Shown here: one piece after another, positions 13,812 through 26,200 of the stretch
Position numbering within the stretch: position 1 is the first letter of the stretch
How the letters are laid out: each line of letters begins with the position of its first letter
Source of the DNA: Sweltsa coloradensis
Lineage: Eukaryota; Arthropoda; Insecta; Plecoptera; Chloroperlidae
Direction of reading: 5' to 3'
DNA: 64,000 nucleotides
Assembly: GCA_024449915.1 (NCBI GenBank)
Contig: JAMZAV010001435.1
Span: 124,001 to 188,000, forward strand
The notes under the pieces: generated by a model
Told to the model about the DNA's origin: nothing
What the model saw: the letters and a program-made list of their open reading frames with translations, nothing else
Databases searched by the model: none
Program-made: the position numbers and the translations under genes

Positions 13812-13828
13812 TATTATTATTATTATTT
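13745..13828. repeat. (ATT)n microsatellite
   Basis: About 27 units with one ACT variant, separated from the previous tract by 110 bp of GC-richer sequence (AGCCGGCTTCGATAACCCCG). Confidence 0.95.
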
Positions 13829-14000
13829 TATTTTTTTACATTTTGTTATCCAATTTGCACCTTTTTGTACTTTTTAATTTACAACAAACAAACACAACAC
13901 AACAAACATAACATAATATAACATTTCTTGATTTGGTTAGTCGGGAAACACTTCCGAAGGTGTAATTGTTATTATTTACTACAATTTAGAAATTAAAAAA

Positions 14001-14065
14001 GTCCGCCCCAACCGGGATTCGAACCACGGGTCTCCCGCATTCCAGGCGAGCGTCTTAACCACTTT
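14001..14065 (-). repeat. tRNA-like fragment (SINE head or tRNA pseudogene)
   Basis: On the minus strand a D-arm-like GTGGTTAAGACG is followed by a five-pair anticodon stem CTCGC/GCGGG around loop CTGGAAT (anticodon GGA, serine type). A B box GTGGTTCGAATCCCGG follows. The acceptor 5' strand and the long serine variable arm are absent, so this is not a functional tRNA-Ser. Confidence 0.6.
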
Positions 14066-14099
14066 ATGAATTGAATTGTCGTAAATAATAATAATATAA

Positions 14100-14877
14100 C
14101 ATCTTGAATGGTTCTGAATAAAATTGTGATAATGCGTAGTTGTTAGTGTTTAGCTTTCGGCTTTACCTAATACCGAACGTGTCGACTTCGCTGACTTAGA
14201 TATTAGAGTATTATTCAGCGTCATGGCAGAATAAACTGTTGTACCAAACAATGCAATGTTTTCCTAGTTGTGAGTAAATACTTATAATTGTGCTTGAAAG
14301 GAAATCCACAATTCCAACCAATATTGTTCGATAACAAAATTCCTTTCCAATGACCAGTGGAGAATTGTCCTCTGATTTAACAAATACTCCAGCTCACCGT
14401 GATCTCCGTCATGTTTATTTCTTATGAAAGAATGTTATTTAGAGAGAAGAAAGGAATATCTTGGAGGCAATAAAAATAAAAATAAAGAAAATTGATTTTC
14501 TCTGTGGAAAAGTTATGAACCCTAGTGCTGAAAGATATATGGCAAGGAATGTTTCTTGACAACACCCAGCTCCGTGCCCACGTAGTTTATTTATGAACAA
14601 CCGTCTCTTGCTGAACAAGAAACAAGGGCACGACACACGGTCTACAACGCGAGAGGCAACAGAAGTTGCAACAACTTTCTTCCTAAGAACATTCTACTTT
14701 TTACGAATATTATATAAATTGAATTCTTCGAAAATCGTTTGTCTTTATAGAAAGGCAAGAATCCCTCGCAGTCGCAGTTTCTTCGTCTTCAAATTTGAGC
14801 TGCTAAAATGTTTATGATTCATGTGTCAGGTTGACAAAAATTTACTTAATACATCCATTATGTTGAATGTTTTATCA
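14100..14877. other. Gene-free stretch
   Basis: Overlapping opposite-strand frames near 14439-14817 have no recognisable domain. No repeat was recognised. Confidence 0.4.
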
Positions 14878-14885
14878 TAACTTGG

Positions 14886-15521
14886 CATGGGTGCCCGCAA
14901 AAATTTTGGCAGGGGGGGGGGCAAAAAGTACAATTTGTACTTTGTTGGGCAAGCACAGGGGGTTTGGGCCCCCCAACATTAGCGGCGCAGGCGAAAATTT
15001 TGAAAATCAGGTTTTTAGAATGCGTTTGGTGAGTTTTAGAAAAAAGTTGTGGGCTGAATACAATACCAAGATTATGTAATTTCTGTGCAGTTTTTACCTA
15101 CCATTTTTTTGTTCTTTAGTCAAAGGTTTCAGATTCCCAACATAGAGTTGGATGGTTATTAGCTTTCTGTCCACTAAGATAATCTGACTTTACCCCACCT
15201 CACATATTCGCTTTCGCAAGCCTTTTATTGTGACGGTCAAAAGTCAAAACTCGCATAATTCCATGGAGTGGTATTCTTTTCAAAACTCAAGACGAACTAT
15301 TGCAGGTAAAAGACACAATAAGCTACTTATCTCTCAGAAAATTGACAAACATTAAATTTAACAAACGTTCATCAATAAAGAAATTGACTGTTCATGCATA
15401 TTTTAAATACTACAAGTTTAATCACAAATCCTCAAATCAAATGAGGGCAAATTAGCACTTCAGCTTGCTCGGGGCAAGGGGGGCAACTGCCCCCCCTTGC
15501 CCCCTCCTGCGGGCGCCCATG
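14886..15521. mobile_element. hAT-like MITE with 8-bp target duplication
   Basis: The left end CATGGGTGCCCGCA and right end TGCGGGCGCCCATG are inverted repeats with one mismatch. They are flanked by TAACTTGG (14878-14885) and TAACATGG (15522-15529), an 8-bp target duplication with one difference. The length is 636 bp with no transposase. Inside each end are G-rich/C-rich blocks (GGCAGGGGGGGGGGC on the left, GGGGCAAGGGGGGCAACTGC on the right) that can fold back. Eight-base duplications and short inverted ends are typical of hAT elements. The superfamily call is inference without a transposase. Confidence 0.8.
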
Positions 15522-15839
15522 TAACATGGCAATGGAAGCATTATAAAAGCTTCATAGAAAACATTCTCAACCGAAAGTTCTCAGATTAATCTGACTCTAC
15601 TTTCTGTTTCAAATATATTTTGTGCTCGTTTTAATCTAATAGAACCTGACATTTGAATTATGATAAAAATGCAAATTTCTGTTTAATCTTGCAGTAAACA
15701 GTCAGTTTTATTCAATTGTCACAGGTCAACATCCAGTAATAACAGGTCAGGCTGACATGTGATTGCAAAAGTACAGTCACTTGTAAAAATATAGTAACTT
15801 TTTAATTAACGATTGATTGATTGGATGTCGGTCTCTAGT

Positions 15840-15957
15840 TAGTCATTGATGCTCGTCGATGGTGTCGGCGCCTATACATGGTTGGCTTGGTCGGCTTTTA
15901 ATTTTATGTCCCTCTGAAAATCAGTTATGTGATTGAGATGGGTATATAGACTCTAAT
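15840..15957 (+). mobile_element. SINE 3' part (family S2)
   Basis: Aligns by eye with 29490-29606: GCTCGTCGATGGTGTCGGCG, GGTTGGCTTGGTCGGCTTT, then GAAAATCAGTTATGTGATTG and ...TAGACTCTAA. The tRNA head is missing. The right border abuts the MITE that follows. Confidence 0.6.
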
Positions 15958-16717
15958 TGAATCAGTTATTTTGAAAAGGGGGTAAGTCACTAAAACATAC
16001 TTCGGAGATAAACGAGAAAAACTTTTCTCGATGTTAAATAATCGTAGTACATGCTTCAAACTGTACATATTTTAAACACGTATAAATATGTATTAAAAAA
16101 TGCAATAACATTAAGTTTACTATCTATAGTTTGACCAATAAAAATAGATTGTGTCTCTGACTTATCCCCTTTTCAAAATATATGGTTTCACCTTCTTGTG
16201 AATGGAACTTTGATTGAATATTTTCATTAAAACATGGCAATTTATGTTATCCTATACATTTTTTTTTACTTTTTAAATTTTTCATCTATAATAAAGCCAA
16301 CCAAACAAAATTGTGTCTCTGACTTATCCCCTTTTCAAAACAAATGGTTTTATTTCCATGTGAATGGGATTGTGTATTTATATTGTAGTTAAAACGCTTA
16401 ATGACATTGTCGTCAGACTCATCACCTGAAAAATCCATCCCACACACCTCGAAAAATAATTTCAATTGCTCTCACCAGAACGCAGCGCCAAGCACGTTAC
16501 AGACAGCGCGAGTTATTTTGAAAAGGGGACAAGTCAATCGACTTATCCCCTTTTCAAACAAACTCGCGTATGGGACCCCCCTCTAACTAGTCCACGGTTC
16601 ATCCGACTTGTTCCATTTTCACACATAATGTGCGTCTAGGTAAAATAAGCAAGAATTTGATGCTAACTCATTTCCGTCAAAACAGTGACTTACACCCTTT
16701 TCAAAATAACTGATTCA
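15958..16717. mobile_element. MITE with 33-bp inverted ends and iterated GAAAAGGGGATAAGTC motif
   Basis: The left end (15958-15990, TGAATCAGTTATTTTGAAAA then GGGGGTAAGTCAC) and right end (16685-16717) are inverted repeats differing at one base. Between them the core TTTTGAAAAGGGGATAAGTC recurs in both orientations: near 16155 and 16318 (reverse), 16513 (forward), 16537 (reverse), and a degenerate reverse copy near 16607. There is no coding sequence. A clear target duplication was not found, so the superfamily is undecided. Confidence 0.75.
16513..16557. repeat. Central hairpin of the MITE
   Basis: TTTTGAAAAGGGGACAAGTC, then AATC, then GACTTATCCCCTTTTCAAA forms a stem of about 19 pairs with a 4-nt loop and one mismatch. 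Confidence 0.85.
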
Positions 16718-17170
16718 TTACGAACGTATTTTTTAAATTTATAACGAAAAATTTCGTTTGCATTAAGGCAAAACGGAAACTTAGTTACCCGAGGTTATTT
16801 AAAAAAAGTAATGAGTTGGTTAAAAAGTTAACGAAAAATGTAACGGTAATCATTAAAGCGTTATGTTTGCTAATAACAAGTGGTAAAAAGTTATTGTTAA
16901 CATATTTTAAAACTCACCAGGCTGTTAAAATGGATTCATAAAAAAGAGATGTAACAATTATTTTTTGTTCGTGCTTTTCATTTCAAGAATTCTAATTTCA
17001 AACTATATGATAAAATATCCTTTGTATGGAATTTTTAAATTTATATTTTATGTCGAAATTAAGCATAAAACGACGGTATAAAAACATTTAGTTGCATTCA
17101 TTCAATTCGTTAAAAGTTACGTTCCCAACGTGGAACCTTAATTGAAAAAGTTATGTGGAAATTTTACTCA

Positions 17171-17752
17171 GAAGTCGACAATTATAATTCACTCGTCAGA
17201 ATTCATGATAATAATGTGGACGCTCGCTCATTCTTCAGTGTCGTTTGATAAGCGATCGAGACGGCCACGTGCATTCTTGGAACCACAGACAAGTTGGAAA
17301 ATACTTTGATGTGATGGATGAGATGACACGACAGTCGACAATTACAAAACACTCGTCAGAATCATGATAATAATGTGGTGATAACAAAGAACGCTCGCTC
17401 ATTCTTCAGTGTCGTTTGATAAGCGATCGAGACAGCCACGTGCATACTTGGAACCACAGACAAGTTGGAAAATACTTTGATGTGATAGATGAGATGACAC
17501 GACAGTCAACAAATAAAAAATTGGCAGAATCATGATAATAATGTGGTGATAACAAAGAACGCTCGCTCATTCTTCAGTGTCGTTTGATAAGCGATCGAGA
17601 GGGCCACGTGCATTCTTGAAACCACAGACAAGTTGGAAAATACTTTGATGTGATAGATGAGATGACACGACAGTCGACAATTACAAAACACTCGTCAGAA
17701 TCATGATAATAATGTGGTGATAACAAAGAACGCTCGCTCATTCTTCAGTGTC
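17171..17752. repeat. Satellite-like tandem repeat, ~161-171 bp unit, about 3.5 copies
   Basis: GTCGACAATTA starts units at 17173 and 17334, GTCAACAAATA at 17505, GTCGACAATTA at 17673. Each carries ACGCTCGCTCATTCTTCAGT, GATAAGCGATCGAGA, GGCCACGTGCATTCTTG and TACTTTGATGTGAT. The last copy stops at the TCAGTGTC block. The unit length is near nucleosome repeat size, as in many satellites. The first unit is shorter and more diverged. Confidence 0.92.
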
Positions 17753-20700
17753 TATGACACTGTTTCTATAAAAAAAAAATTGAAAATTTTTAACGTTACA
17801 TTGCTATAATAAGAATTACAAGATGGTGTCATTTTTACGTGACTCCTCGTGTATATGCGCACTTTACCTTCATTAACTGTCTGAAATACAATTCTAAAAG
17901 CCAATTGTCTCAAGACATTACAGACTCAGTTGCTTACTGCTTGACATATTGGTTAACTGGTTAATGTACCTCATAGTTTTCGGTAAATATTATCGTGTTG
18001 CTAAAATAACTAATCTATTGAAGCTGAACTTGCTCATGCTCATACAGGTAGAGTTAGAGAACACAGACAATTTATTAATTAAACTCATAAATGTTTATTA
18101 ACAAACATAACATAACATGCAAGAGTATTATTTAATTTATCTTCTTACTTGATGTTTATTATTATTATTGGATGGTTTTGAATTAAAGTTACATAATTAA
18201 CATTAAAGTTAATTAATAGGCTCTGTTTAAGATATTTATGAATATTACGACTAATCAATAATCTACAATGGGGTATACACCTACATAAACTTCGGTTTGA
18301 TTTTATCGGTTAAAAGGACATTTACAGCGAATATTGTGATTTCATGTTATATTTGTGTAAGTGTGTTTTGTAGGACAATGAAATGAACATTAAACTATGT
18401 CCTGAACAAACCCCAAACACTTTCAGTTATTAGAATTCAACTAGAAACAATGTTCTAGAATCTAGAATCTCGAATGTGGCTTCGTTCTTTCTGCTCTGGG
18501 AGCAAAGTAACGTATTCACAAGTGCCGCACCTGGCCGACTGTCATAAATAATACTTAAGTATTCTTCAGCGTTGTATATTTCTTGTCTTTTACAGTTATC
18601 AGGAAACTGGATAATATATTATCTCCACGTCGAGAACAAATAATAATTCACCGAATACCCCACATCTCGACACGCGTTTCGTCTCTACTTGAAATTAATA
18701 CGGACTGGTGATTCATCAAATCCGTTCTGCGGAGAAGACGCTAAGCCCTGTTCCTGGGACAATGGGACAACCGTACCACGTTCGAGACAAAACGTGAATG
18801 TTGTTACGAATTACAGTGATAAAATTTATATGAAGGGAGGGAGTTTGAGATTGACAATCATACACTCGAACATAAATATTCAACTCCACGTACTTACAAT
18901 TCATTTTTATATAACTATCTTAATGTTTATTAAAATGAAATTATTGGACATACACTGTTCTTTTTTAAATACTTTTTTTAATACTAATATTTCGACACTA
19001 GTCGAGTGTCTTTTTTAAACTGAGGTTGAACAAAGGAATATTTCAACAATACAAATAAATATTAAAAATAACAAAAACGCCCATGAAAATGCATGCCAAC
19101 AAATTATGATTAACATAAAATTAAACATTGCAGAAACAAATAGACAACTAGTCAAAGGCGGGGCTTAATTAGTTCCGAAAAATCCAACAGATAGCGCCGC
19201 GAACTGTGGGACAAGCTGTAACCTAAGTGTGGTTGGCGCAATGGACTTCAACGTGTTTTTACGCCCGTACGGGTGGAAACAATCCTTGAAAAATGTGCTA
19301 TTTTTTAGAATGGGCTTAGCCAAAGACTATGTAGGTCAAGAAGGAAGCCAACTGCTTTTTTAGGGAAGGCTGTTGTATTATCCTATGTTATGTCCTAGAG
19401 GATGTGTGGACTTCGGAAAACGGTGGTCATCATAGTCCCTATACCTTTGGGTTTAGAATGATTATAAACCCAAAGCCTTTACTCTAGAAAGCATTTTTTA
19501 AAGTTTGGTCTCAGTTAAGGCCAACATAATTTATTATTCCTCAGTACACAAGATCATATCGTAAAAAGTAGGCCTGGGTTTAACTCTAGGGGTAGGCGGA
19601 GGCCTAGGATATAATCCTAGGCCTACACGGCTAGGACTAGATACACCTCTTTTCTAAGATTAAGTTTATTTATTTATTTATTTAGATTTAATTTATAGGA
19701 CCCTACACAGTTTAGGCCTTTAAACCTTGGAAGTTTTAGACCTAGGCCTACCTTAAAAGCAAAATCAAGGCTTTATTGTTAGTTTTAACCTACCAATAAG
19801 CAGAGGCTAGGCCTAGGTGTTATTTTCCTTTCCATATAGGCCTACCCTAACTACTAGATGTAGGCCTACTTTTATTATCTTAGGGGTCAACTGTGTTATG
19901 TAAACATAAAACTAACTATGTATGCAATACTTAATGGAAATAAAGCAACATTCTATTCTATTCTAGCTAGGTCTAGGCCCTACACCTAAACAAAAGTAGC
20001 CTGTCTAGTGCTTTGGCCTCTCTCTTGTGCAGAATTATAGGGCCGCGTCAAACAGGTCTACTCATTAGCCTGCCTACTATAAGCATTAAGTTTAGAATGA
20101 AGATAGTTGGCCAGTCCGGGAAATAATGGGCAAACACATGGGCAGGGCTCCATCTCGCAAACACTTAAGTTTGCCATGAAGAATTTGCTTGTAATCGGAA
20201 TCCACGAAATTCAAAGAACATTATAGGCCTACAAGCATGGTATCACATGTTTTCGTAAAGCATTTCTTATCTATCTGTTTTTAACTTCCCACGTCTTATT
20301 TCTTAACTTGATATCCTTCGGAAATGAGTGTAAAAAGACACCCCTCCTATTTTAGCTCTTGACGAATATTGTAAAACAACACAATATTGAACCTTTTCAA
20401 TCCAGCAATCCAGTCTTTAGTGTGGTACAGTAAGGCTGTCAGTTAAAATCGTCCCACAGTACGGCCATCTTTGATCACATGTTTGAGTCGTGACGTCAGG
20501 GGGCGGAGTTAGACTACTCGTCCATTATGTAAAAATAATGAGGTGAGGGCAAGAACATGAACACCAAATCGTCAAAACACCAAGTTTAAGACACCAATGC
20601 ACTAGGCCTTACTTTAGGACAAAACATATTCCATGTTTGGAGGACAATTGGCGCTAGGAGTACTCATGACATTGCCATGAAACCATGCTTCATTGAATTT

Positions 20701-21256
20701 CCTTTTATTCCAATTGGATTCTTGTCATATTGCATAGGTATTCTCCCAATCGATGAACTTATGGTTTTCATAGGGGTTTTGGCCTCAAGATGACCTTATT
20801 TTTGACGACGTGGGTCCAGCATTGTGAACGACTGGACAAACTTCCGAAATCTCAATCAAACTGGGATGGGAACGCTACGATTCGAGCCGAAAATGTGCGT
20901 TTGTACTTTGCAAACTACGCCTAAATGTTACCATTGATTGCGCACACAGAAAGGTGATTCAAATCCTCGTTCATGGTTTGTTTTTTTAAATTTTGGCCCC
21001 GTTTGGCCGAACACATTAAAAAAAACTTTGGTGACTCGCACTAAAAACTCTGTGACTTTAAATGAAAAAAAAAACACTTTGTACGAGAAGTAAGAATTAA
21101 GCTATCTGTGGGAGGAAAAATCAGATCAAGGGAATGATGATTTCCCTTCATCCTTCATGTGATCCAAAATTACGACAGTTAAAGTAGTGCTGTATTCTAG
21201 ACGCCGAGCGGAATTCCAGCAGGTATAGTCGATAACTTAGCATCGGTTTGAATATA
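17753..21256. other. Gene-free stretch with AGGCCT-rich patch and one hairpin
   Basis: No gene is supported; the frame at 18689-19018 has no domain. 19439-19482 holds a hairpin CTTTGGGTTTAGAATG...ATAAACCCAAAG, whose relative occurs at 48368-48410. 19560-20240 contains many TAGGCCTA/GGCCTAC words. A (TTTA)5 tract lies at 19668-19684. GC-richer patches are at 19155-19215 and 20480-20515. Confidence 0.45.
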
Positions 21257-21828
21257 AGTAGAAAGCTTCGCAAACGCATTTTCAGGCGCGTTGATGGATG
21301 ACTGTAATTGGTGCATTCAACTGCCATGTGTTATGCAGATTTTCTGTTGTTCTGTGAAAAAATAATTACTAAGTCGAAGACATTTTTTAAAAACGAAAAA
21401 AAATCGTAATTTTAAAAAATGAAAAAAATCGTAATATTGCGATTTTCATGAGAAATATTTTTTGATTGCGCTCAAATTTCACACCAATATATAAATTCAT
21501 AAAATTAAGGTTCTGTGAAAAAATAATTACAATCGGATAAAGCATGTACGTGTTATAAGTAGAAGAAATTTTAAAAAAATGGAAAAAAATGGAAAAAAAT
21601 GCGAATTTCATTAGAAATAATTTTTTAATTGCGCTCAAAAACGTGTCAGTTCTAAGTTCCGAGATTTCGAAGGCCTCCAGAAAATGTTATCGCAATTGGA
21701 GTATCGGTTTAGCCGGAATCGTGTTAACAGGCACACAAAAATACAAACAAAGAAAAAAAACATTCCGTTTTTTTTCTCCTCCAGTGTAGTAGAATGGAAT
21801 CTTCGCTTCGCCCGCTACGCTCATCCAA
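21257..21828 (-). mobile_element. Helitron-like element, family D2 copy a
   Basis: On the minus strand it starts TTGGATGAGCGTAGCGGGCG, AGATTCCATTC, then the GCTAAACCGATACTCCAATT-type block, and ends ...TCATCCATCAACGCGCCTGAA, GCGTTTGCGAAGCTTTC. The inner part holds about two units of the tandem module that is expanded in copy b (36509-37639): GAGCGCAATC...AAAATCGCAATAT...TTCACAGAACCTTAATTTTA. Frames in it are AT-rich artefacts. Confidence 0.75.
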
Positions 21829-23290
21829 TAATACTGTTTCAATCCTCGACTTTCCTTCGTTGAAATGCATAGTATAGCAAGTATTTGAATTCGGTGAAGT
21901 TTTAATTTAAAGTTTGGACCTTCTCTACCTACGTACTCTGCCTATATGAGGTAACACAGTCGGTCACTTATCTGCCTTTGCTTCAGAGACGACTTTCTCC
22001 CAAATTCACTCCCGTCAACACTAAAAGTTCCATTATATTTTAGTTAGCCCGATTTGTCCATCCCTCCTTTTGACAACACAACCAAACCAACTTTCACGTG
22101 CGAATTAATTCGCTCTCGTGCGTTATGCGTTACACCTTTACCAATAGAGTGATACGGTTTGATTCTTCGTCAAAGCACGATACCAGCTGTAGGGTACACA
22201 CATAGTTTTATCCGGAGTCTTCCGGTGACTGAGTTGGGAAGGGAATGGCCGAGGGCTGTTTGACAGGAAGCAAAGTATACCTCATAATTCACAGCAAAGA
22301 CTATAACGAAATACTTAGAAATAAACTTCGGTTATGATTAGGGTATTGTCCTAGTTCCGAAATTTCGAGTCGAGTCTATAGTATTTGCTACTCGAAATCG
22401 AGTTTATAAAACACTATAATTTTGGTGGAGGTGCCGGGTCATTAAACACTAGTCCAAAACCAACCCTTTTTGACCGTAATAGTAGGCAAAACGTTTTCTT
22501 TTGATACAAATGTTTATATATTTACAAAATTCGAACTTTTTTGGCACAAATAATAAAATGTCGATTTTATATTGATATCAACATTTTCCTGTAAATGCCT
22601 ATCCAAAATTGCATAAGTACTTGATGATTAAAATTCTGTATAGTATATTAGACTTATTAATGAATACGTCATGTGACTCTTGTCTGGACATTTGGAGCCT
22701 ACAAGTTTAACATGTTTGCTCGTAACGGTAATATGCTGTTTTCGAAAAAAAATTCTAAATAAATACATACGGACTAACATCAATATATAGAAATAATATC
22801 CTACATTTTGTGCTACTTCAATAAAGTAGCGTAGGAAACCAGTAAAGTGATTCAGCTTGATCAATCAAACGAGGTTGGTGGCAGTTTTGCGCTCTCCATG
22901 CTGCGTCTTTGAGATCAGTAAACGAACTGTTGCGGGTAGCGGTGCTTGTCTGTTATTGGGTGAATGCATGTTCGCCGCCGGGCCCGGGCCGTTACGTGAG
23001 AGTTAGGAGTTTGCAAACTTGCAAACAACAACGACCACATCATGTCAACGTCAATAACTACAGCTGCCTGAGTTGAGAACGCGGGAACATTCCTGTTAAC
23101 TATTCCGAACGTGCAGTGTCTACGTCATCTTGTGATTGGGCTAAAATATCAATTATCACACTGTTCCTCAATATGAACAGTTCGGGAGTCATGCAACCCT
23201 GTATGCGTCACCTTCTCTGTCCGTCTGTGTCTCACTAGAAAAACCACCGACAGTGTTGGTCGAAGTGCGCGACTCGTGTTGTGCAGTCTT
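21829..23290. other. Gene-free stretch
   Basis: No supported gene. 22870-23010 is GC-richer than its surroundings (CGCCGCCGGGCCCGGGCCG) and could be promoter-proximal, without other evidence. Confidence 0.4.
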
Positions 23291-23295
23291 GACTT

Positions 23296-23470
23296 AAGAT
23301 TCCCGAGGTTTTCCAGCAGTCTTTAATGTGATTGTAAGGGATTGAGACCCCTCAACTCAATCAGCCCTCGTACATTCTTTCACAATCGTCCTATCAGCAA
23401 CACACCAAGTTTACCTGAAGAGGGGCATGCATTGCACTCTAATTTTCTAAACCATACAAGACATGCGATT
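23296..23470 (+). mobile_element. SINE body (family S1), headless
   Basis: TCCCGAGGTTTTCCAGCAGT, GGGATTGAGACCCCTCAA, CCTCGTACATTC and ACCTGAAGAGGGGCATGCAT follow the same order as in the complete copy at 47105-47360. The tRNA-like head is absent. Confidence 0.65.
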
Positions 23471-23613
23471 GACTTTTGTTTGTTTGTCTACGTGACCCTG
23501 GGGGTCAGATGGGAAGAGTTAGCCCCTCTCATAAGGTGGCAATGTACATATATACTCGGCACCACCACCAATGGAAGTGAAATGCCTCAACGAGCGTAGC
23601 GAATCAGCGCGAG

Positions 23614-23656
23614 TGAAAATCAGTTGTACGACTGAGTGGGTAGACTCTAAATAGGA
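23614..23656 (+). mobile_element. SINE tail (family S2)
   Basis: GAAAATCAGTTGTACGACTG followed by AGTGGGTAGACTCTAAATA matches the tails at 29175-29205 and 29565-29605. Confidence 0.6.
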
Positions 23657-23694
23657 ATGTAGTTATTTTATTTCATTATTATTTTTTTCGTACA

Positions 23695-26200
23695 GTTGTT
23701 TGATCCTCGTCAATTATTTGAACAGTCATAGTTCAACTCTTGATCTCTTACTGTGCAGTAATACCGAACTTTTAGAGAATATTACTGTTGTGGAAGGTGT
23801 TAGTGATCATTATGCAATCACAGCTACAATTAGTGTCAAGTCTCCAAAACAAAAGAAGTTGAAAACGGAGGTATACAATTACCAAACAGCTGACTGGAAT
23901 TTACTCTCTGAACTTCTTGTGGATAGGCTCCCATTGCATTATGATACGGATGACATTAATTGTGCATGGAATAACTGGACTGATGTTTTCTGGCAATGTG
24001 TTAGTGAATCTATAGCAAAGATTAGTATTAATACTAGAAGGCGATCACTATGGATAAACAAACATCTTATCAAATCAATTCGTAAAAATGATATTCTTTT
24101 TAGAATTACAAGAAATATCCTTCAACTGAAAGATGGGATCATTATAAGAAAGTTAGAAATTCTATCAAGAAAGCGACTCGTTCTGCTCACCAGGAGTATG
24201 TTTGGTCTATAGGATCCGATTCAAAAAAATTCTGGAAATATATCCATAGTAGACGAGGAAGTGCTGCCCCTGACCATTTCGTTGTTAACGGTAATTCGGT
24301 TCATGATCCTTTGGACATAGCTAACGCCTTCATTACCCAGTTTAAGGATAACTACACAGCAGAAGACAACAGCAAAAATACAACAGAAAATGTTTTGCCA
24401 ACAGTTAGTACACCAGCGATTACTTTAGATGACACCTTCTTTCCAGTAAGAGACATCTGCAGGGAGCTCAAGAAAATACGACCCAACGCTGCTACGGGAC
24501 CAGATGGAATCCCAGCTAGAATACTCAATCAGTGTGCCAATGCGCTAGCTCCTTCAATGAGTGTAATTTTCAATCTATCAATGTCATTAGGGTCTTTGCC
24601 AGATCAATGGAAAGTCTTTAAAAAAGGAGACAAACTTAATATGGAAAATTATAGACCGATTTCTCTTACTTCAATAGTGTGCAAATTGATGGAGAGACTT
24701 GTGTCAAATCAAGTGTGTCACCACTTTGAAGTAAACGATTTTTTAAAACTCTAATCAACATGGTTTCCTACCTAGGAGATCTTGTGTTACTGCCCTGACG
24801 GTTATGATTGATGATTGGCTACACATGTTAGAAGATTCCACAACTAAACAGGTAGATTGCATTGCTATTGACTGGTCTAAAGCATTTGACCAGGTTCCTC
24901 ATTACAGACTGCTTTCTAAATTATCTGTGTATGGTGTTCAAGGTATTGTTCTAAAATGGATCAGGTCATTTCTTTCCAATAGAACCCAGGCTGTTATTTT
25001 TCATGGAGCCACCTCTCACCGTATTTATATTACTTCCGGTGTGCCACAGGGTTCAGTGATAGGTCCTCTCATGTTCATTATATACTTTCTGGACTTACCA
25101 CAGTACGTTTCTTCAAAGATGATTCAGTTCGCTGATGATAGCACCATTTATAGACCAATTGCCTCTAAGGAAGATATGATAGAGTTCCAAAAGGATTTGG
25201 TGTCAATAGAGCGTTGGTGTACATTAATCATGATGAAAATTAACTCTGATAAATCGCAATACATACGCTTCTCAAGATCTAGAAACCCTTTGGTGTGCAC
25301 ATATAGCCTTCACGGATCCCATTTTCCCATTTTTAATTCTATAAAATTGTTAAGTATTTATATAACTGACAACTTAAAATGGAATGTGCAAACTGATTTT
25401 GTTCGCAATAGAGCAGCTTCTCAGCTTGGGTTTGTAAATAGGAGTGTTGGGAGGAGTAGGCAACGCACAATAAGAACTGGTTACCTTACCTTGATACGGC
25501 CCATTTTAACTTACGGTATTCCTGCGTGGCATCCTACAACTCAGCAAAATATGATCAAGCTAGAACGAATTCAGAATAGGGCCACCAAATTGATTAGTGC
25601 TAGTTCACGGCGTAGTATCTGTGACGTTCCTTCCATTGGAAATTTTTGCAATCAAGCTGATGTGAGATTGTTGAGAGGAATGTTAACAAGACAAGTTGAT
25701 GTCGATCCTTACCACAGAATATCCATAAGTGAGCGACAACTCCCTAGAAACAACACAGGTGTTCCCTTAATACCACCTAGGGCCAGAACATCGGCATACC
25801 AGAATGGTTTTTTTAATCGATCTGTTTCGTTGTGGAATCTCCTACCAAGTAATTTAAAAAGTGATAGATGTTTCAACATGGGTATTAAGAGGTTTTTTAA
25901 TTAGCAATTTGTTTTTAGATTTTTTGTTGATGTGGATGTGTTTTTAATGTGTTTTAACAATGTGTTATTAATATTATGTTGTGTTTATTTGATATGTACA
26001 ATTTTAACATGATACGACGTCTTTTATAATGTGGGGATTTTGTGTACCAAGGGTAACAGGTACGAAAGTACTACGGGGCAAATGCTCTTTCTGTTGCTCT
26101 TGCATTCAACTATTTTCTTTTATAAAATGGCATGTTATGTTAAATGATATGGAAAAAAATGAATGCAAAATATTAATTAAATAAAAATAAATAAAAATTC
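23695..26200 (+). pseudogene. Near-complete LINE 3' half: endonuclease end, RT, C-terminal domain
   Basis: 23700-24212 contains the last endonuclease motif (TLDLLLC...GVSDHYAITATI, SDH at residues 35-37) and the linker. A frameshift near 24200 leads into 24311-24754 with the RT block GPDGIPARIL and MENYRPISLTSIVCKLMERL. A stop at 24752-24754 interrupts the Q-H-G-F motif, and 24804-25904 (366 aa) holds AIDWSKAFDQVPH, SGVPQGSVIGPLMF, the catalytic box FADD (residues 109-112, 25128-25139), the N-x-x-K block, and LIRPILTYGIPAWHP...LERIQNRATK. Just before KKGDK several residues usual in LINEs are lacking (a small deletion). The 3' UTR ends in (AAATA)n at 26171-26200. The 5' part is missing. One frameshift and one stop only, so this is the youngest plus-strand LINE here. 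Clade: CR1/L2/Jockey group, undecided. Confidence 0.92.
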
